Shown one piece after another: positions 27,304 through 36,168 of a stretch of DNA of 64,000 nt; the stretch's first letter is position 1, and each line of letters starts with the position of its first letter. The position numbers and the translations under genes were made by a program. Origin of the DNA: Arthrobacter sp. 9AX (lineage in GTDB: Bacteria; Actinomycetota; Actinomycetes; Actinomycetales; Micrococcaceae); NCBI RefSeq assembly GCF_902506095.1, contig NZ_LR733293.1, positions 3,016,487 to 3,080,486 on the forward strand. Direction: 5' to 3'. The notes beneath the pieces were generated by a model. That model had not been told where the DNA came from, did not search any database, and saw only the letters and a program-made list of their open reading frames with translations.

Positions 27304-28283
27304 CAGGACTCCTTCAGCCAGCCGGCCAACTCGGCGGCCCAGTAGGTCAGGACCATATGGGCGCCTGCGCGGCGGATACCCAGCACCGATTCCGTGATGG
27401 CTGCGCGGCGGTCGATCCAGCCGTTGGCGGCGGCTGCCTCGATCATCGCGTACTCTCCGGAGATCTGGTAGGCAGCCACCGGGACCGGGCTCATAGCCGC
27501 CACGTCCGCAACGATGTCCAGGTAGCTCATGGCCGGCTTCACCATGATGATGTCCGCGCCTTCGGCGAGGTCCAGTTCCACCTCGCGGAGGGCTTCGGTG
27601 CGGTTGCCGGCGTCCATCTGGTAGGTCCGGCGGTCGCCCTTGAGCTGTGAGTCAACGGCCTCGCGGAACGGTCCATAGAAGGCCGAGGCGTACTTGGCGG
27701 CGTAGGCAATTACCGAGGTGTTGGCGTGCCCTGCCTGGTCCAGGGCAGACCGGATGGCTGCCACCTGGCCATCCATCATGCCGGACGGGCCCAGCATGTG
27801 AGCGCCGGCCTCGGCCTGTGCCACTGCCATCCGGGCGTAGATTTCAACGGTGCGGTCATTGTCCACATAGCCGTCGGCGTCCAGCACCCCGCAGTGCCCA
27901 TGGTCCGTGAACTCGTCCAGGCACACGTCGCTCATGATCACCAGGTCATCGCCAACCTCTGCCCGGACATCCCGGATGGCCTTGTTCAGGACACCCTCCG
28001 GGTCCAGCGAGGCGGTCCCCTCCGCGTCGCGGGTTTCCGGGATGCCGAACAGCATGATTCCGCCGAGTCCCAGTTCAACGGCTTCCGCCGCGGCACGTTT
28101 CAGGGTATCGGTGGTGTGCTGGACCACTCCGGGCATGGAGGTGATCGGGTTGGGCCCGGACAGGCCTTCGCGGATGAAGGCGGGAAGGATCAGCTCGGCC
28201 GGTGCCAGCCGGGTTTCTGCGGTCAGCCGGCGCATGGCCGGTGTGGTGCGCAGGCGGCGGGGGCGTTGGCTCGGAAATGTCAT
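27303..28283 (-). CDS. hemB: Porphobilinogen synthase (delta-aminolevulinic acid dehydratase)
   Basis: A 326-residue enzyme that condenses two 5-aminolevulinates into porphobilinogen. The two Schiff-base lysines are seen in IAYAAKYASAFYGPFREA and IIMVKPAMSYLDI. The metal-site region reads SDVCLDEFTDHGHCGVL, with two of the cysteine-type ligands of the zinc/magnesium class. It lies 82 bp after hemD, with the LLM gene coupled downstream. Confidence 0.96.
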   Translation of the reverse strand: MTFPSQRPRRLRTTPAMRRLTAETRLAPAELILPAFIREGLSGPNPITSMPGVVQHTTDTLKRAAAEAVELGLGGIMLFGIPETRDAEGTASLDPEGVLNKAIRDVRAEVGDDLVIMSDVCLDEFTDHGHCGVLDADGYVDNDRTVEIYARMAVAQAEAGAHMLGPSGMMDGQVAAIRSALDQAGHANTSVIAYAAKYASAFYGPFREAVDSQLKGDRRTYQMDAGNRTEALREVELDLAEGADIIMVKPAMSYLDIVADVAAMSPVPVAAYQISGEYAMIEAAAANGWIDRRAAITESVLGIRRAGAHMVLTYWAAELAGWLKES

Positions 28284-28365
28284 GTTCGACGTCCTTCACG
28301 TTGTCTCTTGAGTGTGTTCGTACCCGCGGGCGGCCGATGACAACCCTGCGGCGTGGATTGGCCCG

Positions 28366-29235
28366 TCACCCTGGGGTGAGTGCCTCTTCGACGGCGGTCA
28401 CCAGGCCAGGCGGGGTCGGTTCTGCGGCGATTGCCGCTACGGGCAGGCCAAGCGCGGCGGCCTGTTCCGCCGTCGACCGTCCAATGGCCACCAACCGGCA
28501 GCCGTGCAGCGGCGAGAGCGCATGGATCCGCCGCACGGCGCTGGGTGAAGCGGCCACCACCGCGTGGATCCGTCCGGCGGCGATTTCCGCGGCGGCAGCT
28601 TCGGCGGTCAGGAGGGAGTACGACGGCGTCGCCTGGCCGGGATCCCCGTCCTCCACCGGGATGGAGAGCCTGCGCTCCGCTGCCGCCGGGTAGTCGACGG
28701 TCCGGTAGGCGGTGACTGCCGTGACGGTGCTGCCTGCAGCCTTCAGCCCTTCGGCGAGCCGGGCGGGAGCGATGTCTGCCTGGGGCAGCAGGACCTTACC
28801 GGGCCCGGCCGGCCATACCTCCAGGAGGCCCGCGGCGGACTGTTCGTCTCTGGGTGTCAGTTCTACCGGCAGGCCGGCCGTTTCCAGGAGGCGGCGCGTG
28901 GCCGGTCCCACTGCTGCCATCCGGGTGCCGGCCGGGATCCACTCCCGCAGGCTGAGGCCGCGTTCGGCGGCTTTGGACAGGAGCACATGGACCGTGGTGG
29001 CGCTGGTGACCACCAGCCAGTCAAAGGCGCCGGCGCCCAGGGCGTCGCAGGCCACGTCCAGTGAATGCTGGTCGGCGGCGCGTTCGAAGTCGATGAGCGG
29101 CAGGAGGACCGCCTGCGCGCCGGCCCCCTGGAGGGCCGCCACGAGCGGCAGCGAACGTTCGGGGCTGCGGGTGATCAGCACCCGGAACCCCTCAAGCGTG
29201 TTGCGGCCGGGCCCGCTGCCGGCGCTGGGCGCCAT
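28366..29235 (-). CDS. hemD: Uroporphyrinogen-III synthase
   Basis: A 289-residue protein with the two-lobed HemD fold: FRVLITRSPERSLPLVAALQ at the start of lobe 1, and LLPQADIAPARLAEGLKAAG and AYRTVDYP in lobe 2. It cyclises hydroxymethylbilane with inversion of ring D. Sequence conservation in this family is low, so position in the hem operon supports the call. It follows hemC by 57 bp. Confidence 0.92.
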   Translation of the reverse strand: MAPSAGSGPGRNTLEGFRVLITRSPERSLPLVAALQGAGAQAVLLPLIDFERAADQHSLDVACDALGAGAFDWLVVTSATTVHVLLSKAAERGLSLREWIPAGTRMAAVGPATRRLLETAGLPVELTPRDEQSAAGLLEVWPAGPGKVLLPQADIAPARLAEGLKAAGSTVTAVTAYRTVDYPAAAERRLSIPVEDGDPGQATPSYSLLTAEAAAAEIAAGRIHAVVAASPSAVRRIHALSPLHGCRLVAIGRSTAEQAAALGLPVAAIAAEPTPPGLVTAVEEALTPG

Positions 29236-29292
29236 GGTCAGCTGCCCCCGCGGACGGGGTTCCGGTGGCGGGAGAGCAGTCCCATGGCCGGC

Positions 29293-30291
29293 TCAGGAAG
29301 CCTGCAGGTCTGCGATGTCCGCGGCGCCTGCGGCGAGCAGGACCTCGGCGAGCTCAATGCCCAGGAGGGTCGCGCCGACTTCGGTCAGGCCGTCCGTTGC
29401 CCGCTTGTCACGGACCGAGGCGGTGCCGTCCACGGCGCACACCACGCCTTCGAGGTGGAGCATGCTGCCTTTGCGGTACGCGTAGGCGCCCACCGGCGCG
29501 GCGCAGCCTGCTTCGAGCCGGGCCAGAAGGGCACGTTCGGCGGTGACAGCCAGCCGGGTATCCGGATCATCCAATGCGGCCAGTGCCTGGGCCAGGACTT
29601 CCCTGGACCCTTCCGCTGACCCGGGCCGCGGCGGGGCGTCGGCGGTGCGGCACTCGATGGCAAGCGATCCCTGGCCGGCGGCAGGCAGCATCACGTCCGT
29701 TTCCAGGAATTCGCTGACGGCGTCCAGCCGGCCGATGCGTTCCAGTCCGGCCGCGGCCAGGACCACCGCATCGAGGTCGCAGGACTTCCCCGGAACCACT
29801 TCCGCCACAGCGTTGCCCGGCAGCCCGGGGACCCTGCCCAGGCGGGTATCCACGTTGCCGCGGATGTCCTTGATGTCCAGGTCCGGACGGGCAGCGCGGA
29901 GCTGGGCTGCCCGCCGGGGCGAACCCGTCCCTACAGTGGCGCCGGACGGGAGGTCGGCGAGCTTGAGCCCGTCACGGGCACACAGGACATCGCGGACGTC
30001 CACCCGCCGCGGCGTGGCTGCCAGGCTGAGCCCCACTGCGGCGCCGGTAGGCAGGTCCTTGAGCGAGTGGATCGCGACGTCGCACTCACTGCGCAGCAAG
30101 GCATCGCGAAGGGCGGCGACGAAAACGCCGGTGCCGCCCATCTGGGACAAAGAACCGGTGAGGACATCGCCGTCGGTGCGGATGTGGACCAGCTCCACGG
30201 GGAAGCCTCCGACGGCGGCCAGCTGGTCCGCCGTCTGCTGCGTCTGGGTGAGCGCGAGCTTACTGGCGCGGGTTCCGATGCGGACCGTCAC
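29293..30291 (-). CDS. hemC: Porphobilinogen deaminase (hydroxymethylbilane synthase)
   Basis: A 332-residue enzyme that polymerises four porphobilinogens on a dipyrromethane cofactor. The cofactor-attaching cysteine is Cys263 in LEAGCAAPVGAYA. The N-terminal IGTRASKLALTQT, HSLKDLPT and GTGSPRRAAQL motifs are intact. A Pro/Gly-containing stretch after NVDTRLGRV is longer than in many homologues. The start overlaps the ferrochelatase stop by 4 bp, indicating coupled translation. Confidence 0.96.
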   Translation of the reverse strand: MTVRIGTRASKLALTQTQQTADQLAAVGGFPVELVHIRTDGDVLTGSLSQMGGTGVFVAALRDALLRSECDVAIHSLKDLPTGAAVGLSLAATPRRVDVRDVLCARDGLKLADLPSGATVGTGSPRRAAQLRAARPDLDIKDIRGNVDTRLGRVPGLPGNAVAEVVPGKSCDLDAVVLAAAGLERIGRLDAVSEFLETDVMLPAAGQGSLAIECRTADAPPRPGSAEGSREVLAQALAALDDPDTRLAVTAERALLARLEAGCAAPVGAYAYRKGSMLHLEGVVCAVDGTASVRDKRATDGLTEVGATLLGIELAEVLLAAGAADIADLQAS

Positions 30292-31577
30292 TGGTGCGGC
30301 GCTCCCCCGGCAACTCCGGACTGCACAGCGCCGGCTCCACCTGAGGCTTCGCCCGGGTAGGGGTCGTGACCCCTACCCACGGAGGTGTCCGCTCCGGCGA
30401 TGGTGGGCTTTTCGCCGCGGAAGTTGGCGCAGCAGCCGGGCCGGCAGACGTCGTACCAGGGGCCGAGGCCGGTCATGGCGGGACGGTCGCTGATGTTGTT
30501 GGCCCGGGTCCGTTCGGAGATCAGGTCAACGAGGCCGCTAACGAATGTACGGTGCGTGCCGGGGGTGGGCACCCGGGTAGCGGCCAAGCCAAGGTTGGCG
30601 CAGGTTTCCAGGGCTTCGGTGTCGAGGTCCCAGACCACTTCCATGTGGTCGCTGACGAACCCGAGCGGCACGATAACGATGCCCTTCACGCCCTGGCCGG
30701 CGAGTTCCTCGATGGCGTCGTTAATGTCCGGCTCAAGCCACGGCACGTGCGGGGCGCCGGAACGGGACTGGTACACCAGGGACCAGGGTGCCGAAAGGCC
30801 CGATTCTTCTTCCACCCGCTGCATCACCGCGGCTGCGGTGGCCAGGTGCTGGGCCACGTAGGCGGAACCCTCTTCGAATTCGCGGGGCTCCTCCGCGGAC
30901 CTGCCCGCTGCCTCCGCATCCCGGGTGGGGATCGAGTGCGTGGCGAACAGGATCTGGACCGGCGCGTCCGGAGTGCCAGCCGCGGCCAGTTGTTCACGGA
31001 CGGTGGCCAGGCCGGCGGCGGTGCCTTCGATGAAGGGTTCCACGAAACCGGGGTGGTCGAAGTACTGGCGCACCTTGTCCACCTCGAGCCTGCCGTCCAG
31101 GCCGGTTTCCGTCAGGGCCATGCCAATGTCCTCGCGGTACTGGCGGCAGCTGGAGTAACAGGAGTAGGCACTCGTGGTGAGCATCAGCAGGCGGCGGTGG
31201 CCGGCGTCGTACGCGTCCTGGAGGGTCTGCGGAATGTACGGCGCCCAGTTGCGGTTGCCCCACAGCACGGGCAGGTCGATGCCGCGGGCCGACAGTTCGG
31301 CTTCCAGGGCCGCCTTGAGCTCACGGTTCTGCTGGTTGATGGGGCTGATGCCGCCGTTGGCCCTGTAGTGGTGCGAGACCTCTTCCAGCCGCTCATCGGG
31401 GATGCCGCGGCCGCGGGTCACGTTGCGGAGGAACGGGATCACGTCCTCCTGGCCCTCGGGCCCGCCGAAAGAGGCGAGCAGCACGGCGTCGTAGTCCTTG
31501 GGGGCCATGCGCCCGGCCTCGGTAACGGGATTCACGGCCGTCAGGCCGGCCGCATTCCGGGCTTCGAGCGGGCTCAT
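30288..31577 (-). CDS. hemH: Coproporphyrin ferrochelatase
   Basis: A 429-residue enzyme (CpfC) that inserts Fe2+ into coproporphyrin III in the actinobacterial and Firmicute heme route. It carries AVLLASFGGPEGQEDV, the HYRANGGISPINQQNREL region, the active-site FATHSIPTRDAE, and PLGFVSDHMEV. The C-terminal cysteines of WYDVCRPGCCANFR fit the [2Fe-2S]-binding motif reported for actinobacterial ferrochelatases. It overlaps the chdC stop by 4 bp. An alternative ATG (MAPKDYD) 23 codons inside is possible. Confidence 0.95.
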   Translation of the reverse strand: MSPLEARNAAGLTAVNPVTEAGRMAPKDYDAVLLASFGGPEGQEDVIPFLRNVTRGRGIPDERLEEVSHHYRANGGISPINQQNRELKAALEAELSARGIDLPVLWGNRNWAPYIPQTLQDAYDAGHRRLLMLTTSAYSCYSSCRQYREDIGMALTETGLDGRLEVDKVRQYFDHPGFVEPFIEGTAAGLATVREQLAAAGTPDAPVQILFATHSIPTRDAEAAGRSAEEPREFEEGSAYVAQHLATAAAVMQRVEEESGLSAPWSLVYQSRSGAPHVPWLEPDINDAIEELAGQGVKGIVIVPLGFVSDHMEVVWDLDTEALETCANLGLAATRVPTPGTHRTFVSGLVDLISERTRANNISDRPAMTGLGPWYDVCRPGCCANFRGEKPTIAGADTSVGRGHDPYPGEASGGAGAVQSGVAGGAPHQ

Positions 31578-32275
31578 GCCAGGACCTCTGCTACCTCGGC
31601 GGCGGTGATGCGGCGGCCGGTGTAGAACGGGATTTCCTCCCGGACGTGGTTGCGGGCCTCGGTGGCGCGCAGGTGCCGCATCAGGTCAACGAGGTCCACG
31701 AGCTCGGGCGCCTCCAGGCCCAGGATCCACTCCCAGTCGCCCAGGGCGAACGAGGACACGGTGTTCGAGATGACCTGCGGAAAGTCGCGGCCCAGCAGCC
31801 CGTGGTCGCGGAGCATCTTGCCGCGCTCGGCTTCGGGCAGGATGTACCACTCGTAGGAGCGGACAAACGGGTAGACGCAGAGCCACTCGGCCGGCTCCAC
31901 GCCGCGGGAGTAGGCCGGGGTGTGGTTCTTGGCAAACTCGGCCTCGCGGTGCACGCCCATGGCGGACCAGACAATCTCGGTTCCGGCGAAGAGCGTGCTG
32001 CGGCGGATGTCGCGGATGGCCTGCTGCAGGGCTTCAGGCTTGGGGCCGTGGAGCCACACCATCACGTCAGCGTCAGCGCGCATGGCTGAGACGTCATAGC
32101 TGCCGCGGTGTGTCACGCCCGCCGCGGTAAGCCGGCCCAGCAGGGCTTCGAAGTCAGTGGCCGCATCAGCGCTGCGGATCAGGGTTTCGGAGCGCTTGAA
32201 GACCGTCCAAAGGGTGAAGAACTGCTCGGCTGATTCTTCGGTTTTAGTGACAGATTCGGCAGAAGTGTGGCTCAT
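31574..32275 (-). CDS. hemQ: Coproheme decarboxylase
   Basis: A 233-residue ChdC/HemQ protein of the chlorite-dismutase superfamily that decarboxylates coproheme twice to give heme b, using peroxide. Recognisable stretches include FFTLWTVFKRSE near the N terminus, YPFVRSYEWYILP, ALGDWEWILGLEAPEL, MRHLRATEARNHVREEIPFY and the terminal TGR. Its presence, with CgoX and CpfC, shows that the pathway runs through coproporphyrin rather than protoporphyrin. The ferrochelatase gene overlaps its stop. Confidence 0.95.
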   Translation of the reverse strand: MSHTSAESVTKTEESAEQFFTLWTVFKRSETLIRSADAATDFEALLGRLTAAGVTHRGSYDVSAMRADADVMVWLHGPKPEALQQAIRDIRRSTLFAGTEIVWSAMGVHREAEFAKNHTPAYSRGVEPAEWLCVYPFVRSYEWYILPEAERGKMLRDHGLLGRDFPQVISNTVSSFALGDWEWILGLEAPELVDLVDLMRHLRATEARNHVREEIPFYTGRRITAAEVAEVLA

Positions 32276-32388
32276 GGTTACCAGTTTGCCCCTTCGTACC
32301 CGCCAAGTCGAAACCGACGAGTTCTACAACCGGTAGAAGTGGTTAAAGTCACAGAAAGGTCCGCCGTCCCGCCACCGGGGCCCGGGGG

Positions 32389-33378
32389 TCAGGGATTCCG
32401 CAGGCGGAAAAAGACCAGTCCCGAAGCCCCGGCCACACCCACCAGACCCGAACCCAGCCACACCAGAGCTCTCTTCGGCTCGGGCTGCGCGTTCAGCTTT
32501 GCGTTGCTCCGTACGCTGTTGCCCTGCGCGGCCACACTGTACGAGGGGGTCCATGCCGGGTTGGCCTGCGGCACCGCATAGATCGGCACGTAGGACGCCT
32601 GCCCGGCCGCCGCTGCCCTGCGTGCGGTTCCTGCGCTGGCTGGAATTCCGGACACGCCCTTGGCGGTCTCCGGAAGCGGAGCCGCGCCGGATCCGGGCCC
32701 TGCCTGTGCCGACGGTGTCCCGGCGGCACCCGTTGCCGGGTTCTGCGCAGCGCTGCCCCCGGCGGCTGGAGTTCCCGCGGCCGGCGGACCCGCCGCCGGG
32801 GTTCCCGTGGCCGGTGACCCCGCAGCCGGATTCCCCGCTGCGTCCGATGCTGGCGCAGAAGCCGGGACGGTGGAGGCCGGGGTCGTTCCCGGCGACGCCG
32901 GAGCGGATCCTGCGGGAGAGGTGGCCGGGCGGGTTGCCGTCGGAGCGCTGGTTGCACCGGCCGTCGGAACAGGTGAAGGCGTGGCGGTGGGCGCCGGCCT
33001 GGAGCTGGGCGACTGGGTAGCACTGATGGCCGGCAAAAGAGCTGAGGGAACCGCTGAAGCGGAAGCCGAAGCACTGGCCGCCGGACGGGCACCGGCCTTG
33101 CCGTTCCCGCCGGCGTTGGGGTTCTTGCTGCGGTTCTGGCCGGGCGCATCCTCCTGCGCGGACTGGCCTGTCAGCGAGGACACTACCGGGAGGGATTTGG
33201 TGTCCACGGCCGGGGCCGCGGAGTCGCCGGGGTCCGGTGTTCCTTCCTCGGCTTGGGACGCCGAGGCGCCTGTGGTTAGAACCAGTACCGCTCCGATTGC
33301 CGCGGCTGCAGCGCCGCGCCGGATTCCCCCATGGATACCAGTCCGGGACGTTGAAAGCTCGGACTTGTGTTGGACCAT
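32389..33378 (-). CDS. Secreted Pro/Ala/Ser/Thr-rich protein with C-terminal membrane anchor
   Basis: A protein of about 329 residues with no family I recognise. An Arg-rich N terminus and a hydrophobic stretch ending near ASASQA make a signal peptide. About 230 residues then consist almost only of Ala, Pro, Ser, Thr and Gly, with many short PAAG-type repeats, as in wall-spanning linkers. The C terminus has a single transmembrane helix (LVWLGSGLVGVAGASGLVFF) followed by RLRNP. No LPXTG motif is seen before it. There are 113 bp to chdC and 106 bp to cgoX. A TAGGGT box 8 nt before the second ATG suggests its own leaderless promoter; a start two codons earlier (33384) is also possible. A link to heme is only positional. 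Confidence 0.7.
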   Translation of the reverse strand: MVQHKSELSTSRTGIHGGIRRGAAAAAIGAVLVLTTGASASQAEEGTPDPGDSAAPAVDTKSLPVVSSLTGQSAQEDAPGQNRSKNPNAGGNGKAGARPAASASASASAVPSALLPAISATQSPSSRPAPTATPSPVPTAGATSAPTATRPATSPAGSAPASPGTTPASTVPASAPASDAAGNPAAGSPATGTPAAGPPAAGTPAAGGSAAQNPATGAAGTPSAQAGPGSGAAPLPETAKGVSGIPASAGTARRAAAAGQASYVPIYAVPQANPAWTPSYSVAAQGNSVRSNAKLNAQPEPKRALVWLGSGLVGVAGASGLVFFRLRNP

Positions 33379-33386
33379 GGTCATCG

Positions 33387-33392
33387 ACCCTA
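33387..33392 (-). promoter_or_regulatory. -10 box before the secreted-protein gene
   Basis: The minus strand reads TAGGGT, 8 nt before the ATG at 33378 and only 2 nt before the ATG at 33384. This position favours 33378 as a leaderless start. Confidence 0.4.
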
Positions 33393-33490
33393 TCCATGCC
33401 GCGCGGGGAATTGAAAGCCGGCAAGGCCGCCGGACGGCGGCCCTTAAATGGCCCGCCCCTCGGACTCGCCGCGCTGACCAGTAACGACGT

Positions 33491-34912
33491 TTAGGCGGAA
33501 AGTTTCCGGACTTGTTGCAGTGTGTCGGATACCACTGCGGTGAGCCCGTTGCCGGCCACCCAGCCGCCCACCACGGCGAGGCCGCCGGCGGCGCTGCAGG
33601 CTTCCCGGATGCCAGTCACCCGTGCACGGTGTCCCACGGCGGCAAACGGCAGGGACCCGGGCCACCGGACAACGTCCCAGTCCACAACGTCCTGCGCGAC
33701 GATGGAAACCTCCAGCAGTGCCGAGGCGTCCCGCAGCGAAGCTGCCAGGAGTTCGTCATCAGCATCAAGGCCTGCGGGCTGCTGGCCTGCACCGTCAACG
33801 CGCCCGTAGGAGAGCCGGAGGACATGCCGCCCCGGGCCCGCCGCGTCCGCGAGCCAGTCCCACTTCCCCGTCGCATGGGTCAGGGCCTTTGCCCGGATGC
33901 CTGGAGTCTGTGGTGCCACGAGGATGCCGGTGCCGCGGGGACGGTCATCCAGTTCGGCCTTGTCCAGCACCAGGGTGACAAGCTGCACGTCGGGCCCGGC
34001 GCCCGGCTTCCTCCCCGCGATCGCGGGGACTGATTCCTCCAGCAGCCCCACGGCGGCCGGGCCGTCCACGGCAACTACCAGCAGGCCGCCGTCGTACGTC
34101 TTTCCTGCGGTGCCTACTCGCCATCCTTCGCCAACCCGGGTCACCGAAAGGGCGCGCGTGCCGGACAGGAGCGTCACGCCCCGGCCGCGGAGATCACTGA
34201 GCAGCGCGCCCACCAGCGTATGCATGCCGCCGTCCAGGCCGGCGACGGCGGAACCTGCCTTGGCGGGTCCGGTGCTGTTGCGCCGTTGGGCGGCCACGGC
34301 TGCGGCCAGGGAGCCGTGCTCGCGAAGTCCCGCGCGGAGTCCCGGTGCCACCATGTCGACGTCGAGCAGGGCGGGGTCAGCCGAGTGGACGCCTCCCACC
34401 ACTGGCTCCACGAGGCGCTCCAGGACGCGGCGGCCCATCCTTGCCTTGACCAACGCTGCGACGCTGACAACATCGGCGGCCGCCACTGTCGACGCGGGGA
34501 GGATCCTGTCCAGCGAGGCGCGCAGGGATCCCAGCAGGCCCAGTGACCGGCGCACCTCAGGGTCCCAGGGATTCGCCGGGATCCCCAGGACACCGGCTTT
34601 GGGAAGTTCGCGCGGACCGTCCGGGAGCTGCACCCAGGCGCCCCCGGGGCGCGGGTGGACAATCCTGCCGGCCAGGCCCAGTTCGCCGGCCAGGCGGGCA
34701 ACGGCGTCGGACCGCGTGGCGAAGGATTCGGCCCCGCTGTCCAAGGTAAGGCCGGCCACCACGTGGCTGCCCACGCAGCCGCCCCACTCCTGGCCCGCCT
34801 CCAGGACGGTGACCCGGTACCCGGCAGCGGCAAGTTCCCGCGCGGACAGAAGCCCCGAAATCCCCCCACCCAGCACCAGGGCGTCCACGGTCCCGGCCTG
34901 GCTGGCGTCCAC
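33491..34912 (-). CDS. hemG: Coproporphyrinogen III oxidase (CgoX, HemY type)
   Basis: A 473-residue FAD enzyme that oxidises coproporphyrinogen III to coproporphyrin III with oxygen. The dinucleotide-binding motif VLGGGISGLLSARELAAAGY and EAGQEWGGCVGSH open the protein. Residues near DSGAESFATR and a C-terminal VGGWVAGNGL close the FAD domain. The GTG start lies 3 bp after the hemE stop, so the two are coupled. Older annotation would call it protoporphyrinogen oxidase (hemG/hemY). Confidence 0.94.
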   Translation of the reverse strand: MDASQAGTVDALVLGGGISGLLSARELAAAGYRVTVLEAGQEWGGCVGSHVVAGLTLDSGAESFATRSDAVARLAGELGLAGRIVHPRPGGAWVQLPDGPRELPKAGVLGIPANPWDPEVRRSLGLLGSLRASLDRILPASTVAAADVVSVAALVKARMGRRVLERLVEPVVGGVHSADPALLDVDMVAPGLRAGLREHGSLAAAVAAQRRNSTGPAKAGSAVAGLDGGMHTLVGALLSDLRGRGVTLLSGTRALSVTRVGEGWRVGTAGKTYDGGLLVVAVDGPAAVGLLEESVPAIAGRKPGAGPDVQLVTLVLDKAELDDRPRGTGILVAPQTPGIRAKALTHATGKWDWLADAAGPGRHVLRLSYGRVDGAGQQPAGLDADDELLAASLRDASALLEVSIVAQDVVDWDVVRWPGSLPFAAVGHRARVTGIREACSAAGGLAVVGGWVAGNGLTAVVSDTLQQVRKLSA

Positions 34913-34915
34913 GAT

Positions 34916-36010
34916 CTACTCCGGGGAGATGGAGTGGATGAGGTCTACAACCCGGGTCAGGACCGCAGGATCGGTTTCCGGAGGAACGCCGTGACCGAGG
35001 TTCAGGACGTGGCCCGGCGCCGCGGCCCCGGCTTTGATGACGTCGCGCACGTGGGCCTCCAGGATCTCCCAGGGGGCTGACAGCAGGGCGGGGTCGATGT
35101 TGCCCTGGAGCGGGACTGACCCGCCGAGCCGGCGGTTGGCTTCATCCAGCGGGAGGCGGTAGTCAACACCCACCACGTCAACGCCCACGTCGCGCATGGC
35201 CACGAGGAGTTCGGAGGTGCCGGTGCCGAAGTGGATCAGCGGCGCGCCCAGGTGCCGCACGTGGTCAAGGGCGCGCGCGGATGCCGGTGCGACATATTTT
35301 GTATAGTCGGCAAGGCCCAGGGAACCTGCCCAGGAATCGAACAGCTGTCCCGCGGAGGCGCCGGCCTCAAGCTGGGCCTGCAGGAACATGCCGGATGCGT
35401 CGGCTGCCCAGTTGGCCAGCGCGTTCCAGGTTTCGGGGTCGGCATGCATCATGGTGCGCGGGCCGAGGTGGTCGCGGGACGGCTTGCCCTCCACCATATA
35501 GGCCGCGAGGGTGAACGGCGCGCCGGCGAAGCCGATCAGGGGTGTCTTGCCCAGTTCGGCCACGGTGAGGCGCACGGCTTCGCGGATGGGTTCCAGCGCC
35601 TCCCACGTCAGCCGGGGCAAGGCGGCAACGTCCGCCGCCGTGCGGACCGGCTTGTCCAGGACCGGACCGACGCCCGGCACAATGTCCACGCCAACGCCGG
35701 CCAGCTTCAGGGGAATCACGATGTCCGAGAAGAAGATGCCCGCATCAACGTCGTGCCGGCGGACAGGCTGGAGCGTGATCTCCGACGCCAGTTCCGGCCG
35801 CAGGCAGGAGTCCAGCATGGCGATGCCTTCACGGAGCTTCAGGTACTCGGGAAGGGAGCGCCCGGCCTGCCGCATGAACCAGACGGGGCGCCGGGATGGC
35901 TTCCCGCCGCGGTAGGCAGTGATCAGCGGCGAGTCAGCGGTGCGCCCGTCCACGAGCGGATGGTCTGCAGCGAGGGCGCCGGCAGCGTACATGGCAGGGC
36001 TGGAAGTCAT
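34916..36010 (-). CDS. hemE: Uroporphyrinogen decarboxylase
   Basis: A 364-residue enzyme that removes four carboxylates from uroporphyrinogen III to give coproporphyrinogen III. The signature RRPVWFMRQAGRSLPEY is intact, with the active-site region FFSDIVIPLKLAGVGVDI and YMVEGKPSRDH. It leads the operon hemE-hemG-(secreted protein)-hemQ-hemH-hemC-hemD-hemB-LLM-hemL. The ATG at 36010 is preferred because the 29 codons upstream are not family-like. A purine-rich GAAGG sits immediately before it. It is divergent from hemA. Confidence 0.95.
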   Translation of the reverse strand: MTSSPAMYAAGALAADHPLVDGRTADSPLITAYRGGKPSRRPVWFMRQAGRSLPEYLKLREGIAMLDSCLRPELASEITLQPVRRHDVDAGIFFSDIVIPLKLAGVGVDIVPGVGPVLDKPVRTAADVAALPRLTWEALEPIREAVRLTVAELGKTPLIGFAGAPFTLAAYMVEGKPSRDHLGPRTMMHADPETWNALANWAADASGMFLQAQLEAGASAGQLFDSWAGSLGLADYTKYVAPASARALDHVRHLGAPLIHFGTGTSELLVAMRDVGVDVVGVDYRLPLDEANRRLGGSVPLQGNIDPALLSAPWEILEAHVRDVIKAGAAAPGHVLNLGHGVPPETDPAVLTRVVDLIHSISPE

Positions 36011-36153
36011 GCCTTCGATTGTGCCCAAAAACAGCCACAAAAGATAACGACAGGCTGTCACGCAGAACGCCCCTGGCGGCCCAGTGTCAGGAATCACAGC
36101 ATCAACCGGCGGCTCCCGCGCCCAACAGTTGTTCTACCTGGGAACGAAAAAGC

Positions 36154-36159
36154 TATGAT
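36154..36159 (+). promoter_or_regulatory. -10 box of hemA
   Basis: TATGAT, five of six consensus bases, lies 9 nt before the GTG start at 36169. A weak TTGTTC at 36129-36134 is 19 bp upstream. Transcription would begin at or very near the start codon. Confidence 0.55.
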
Positions 36160-36168
36160 TGATCCGCT

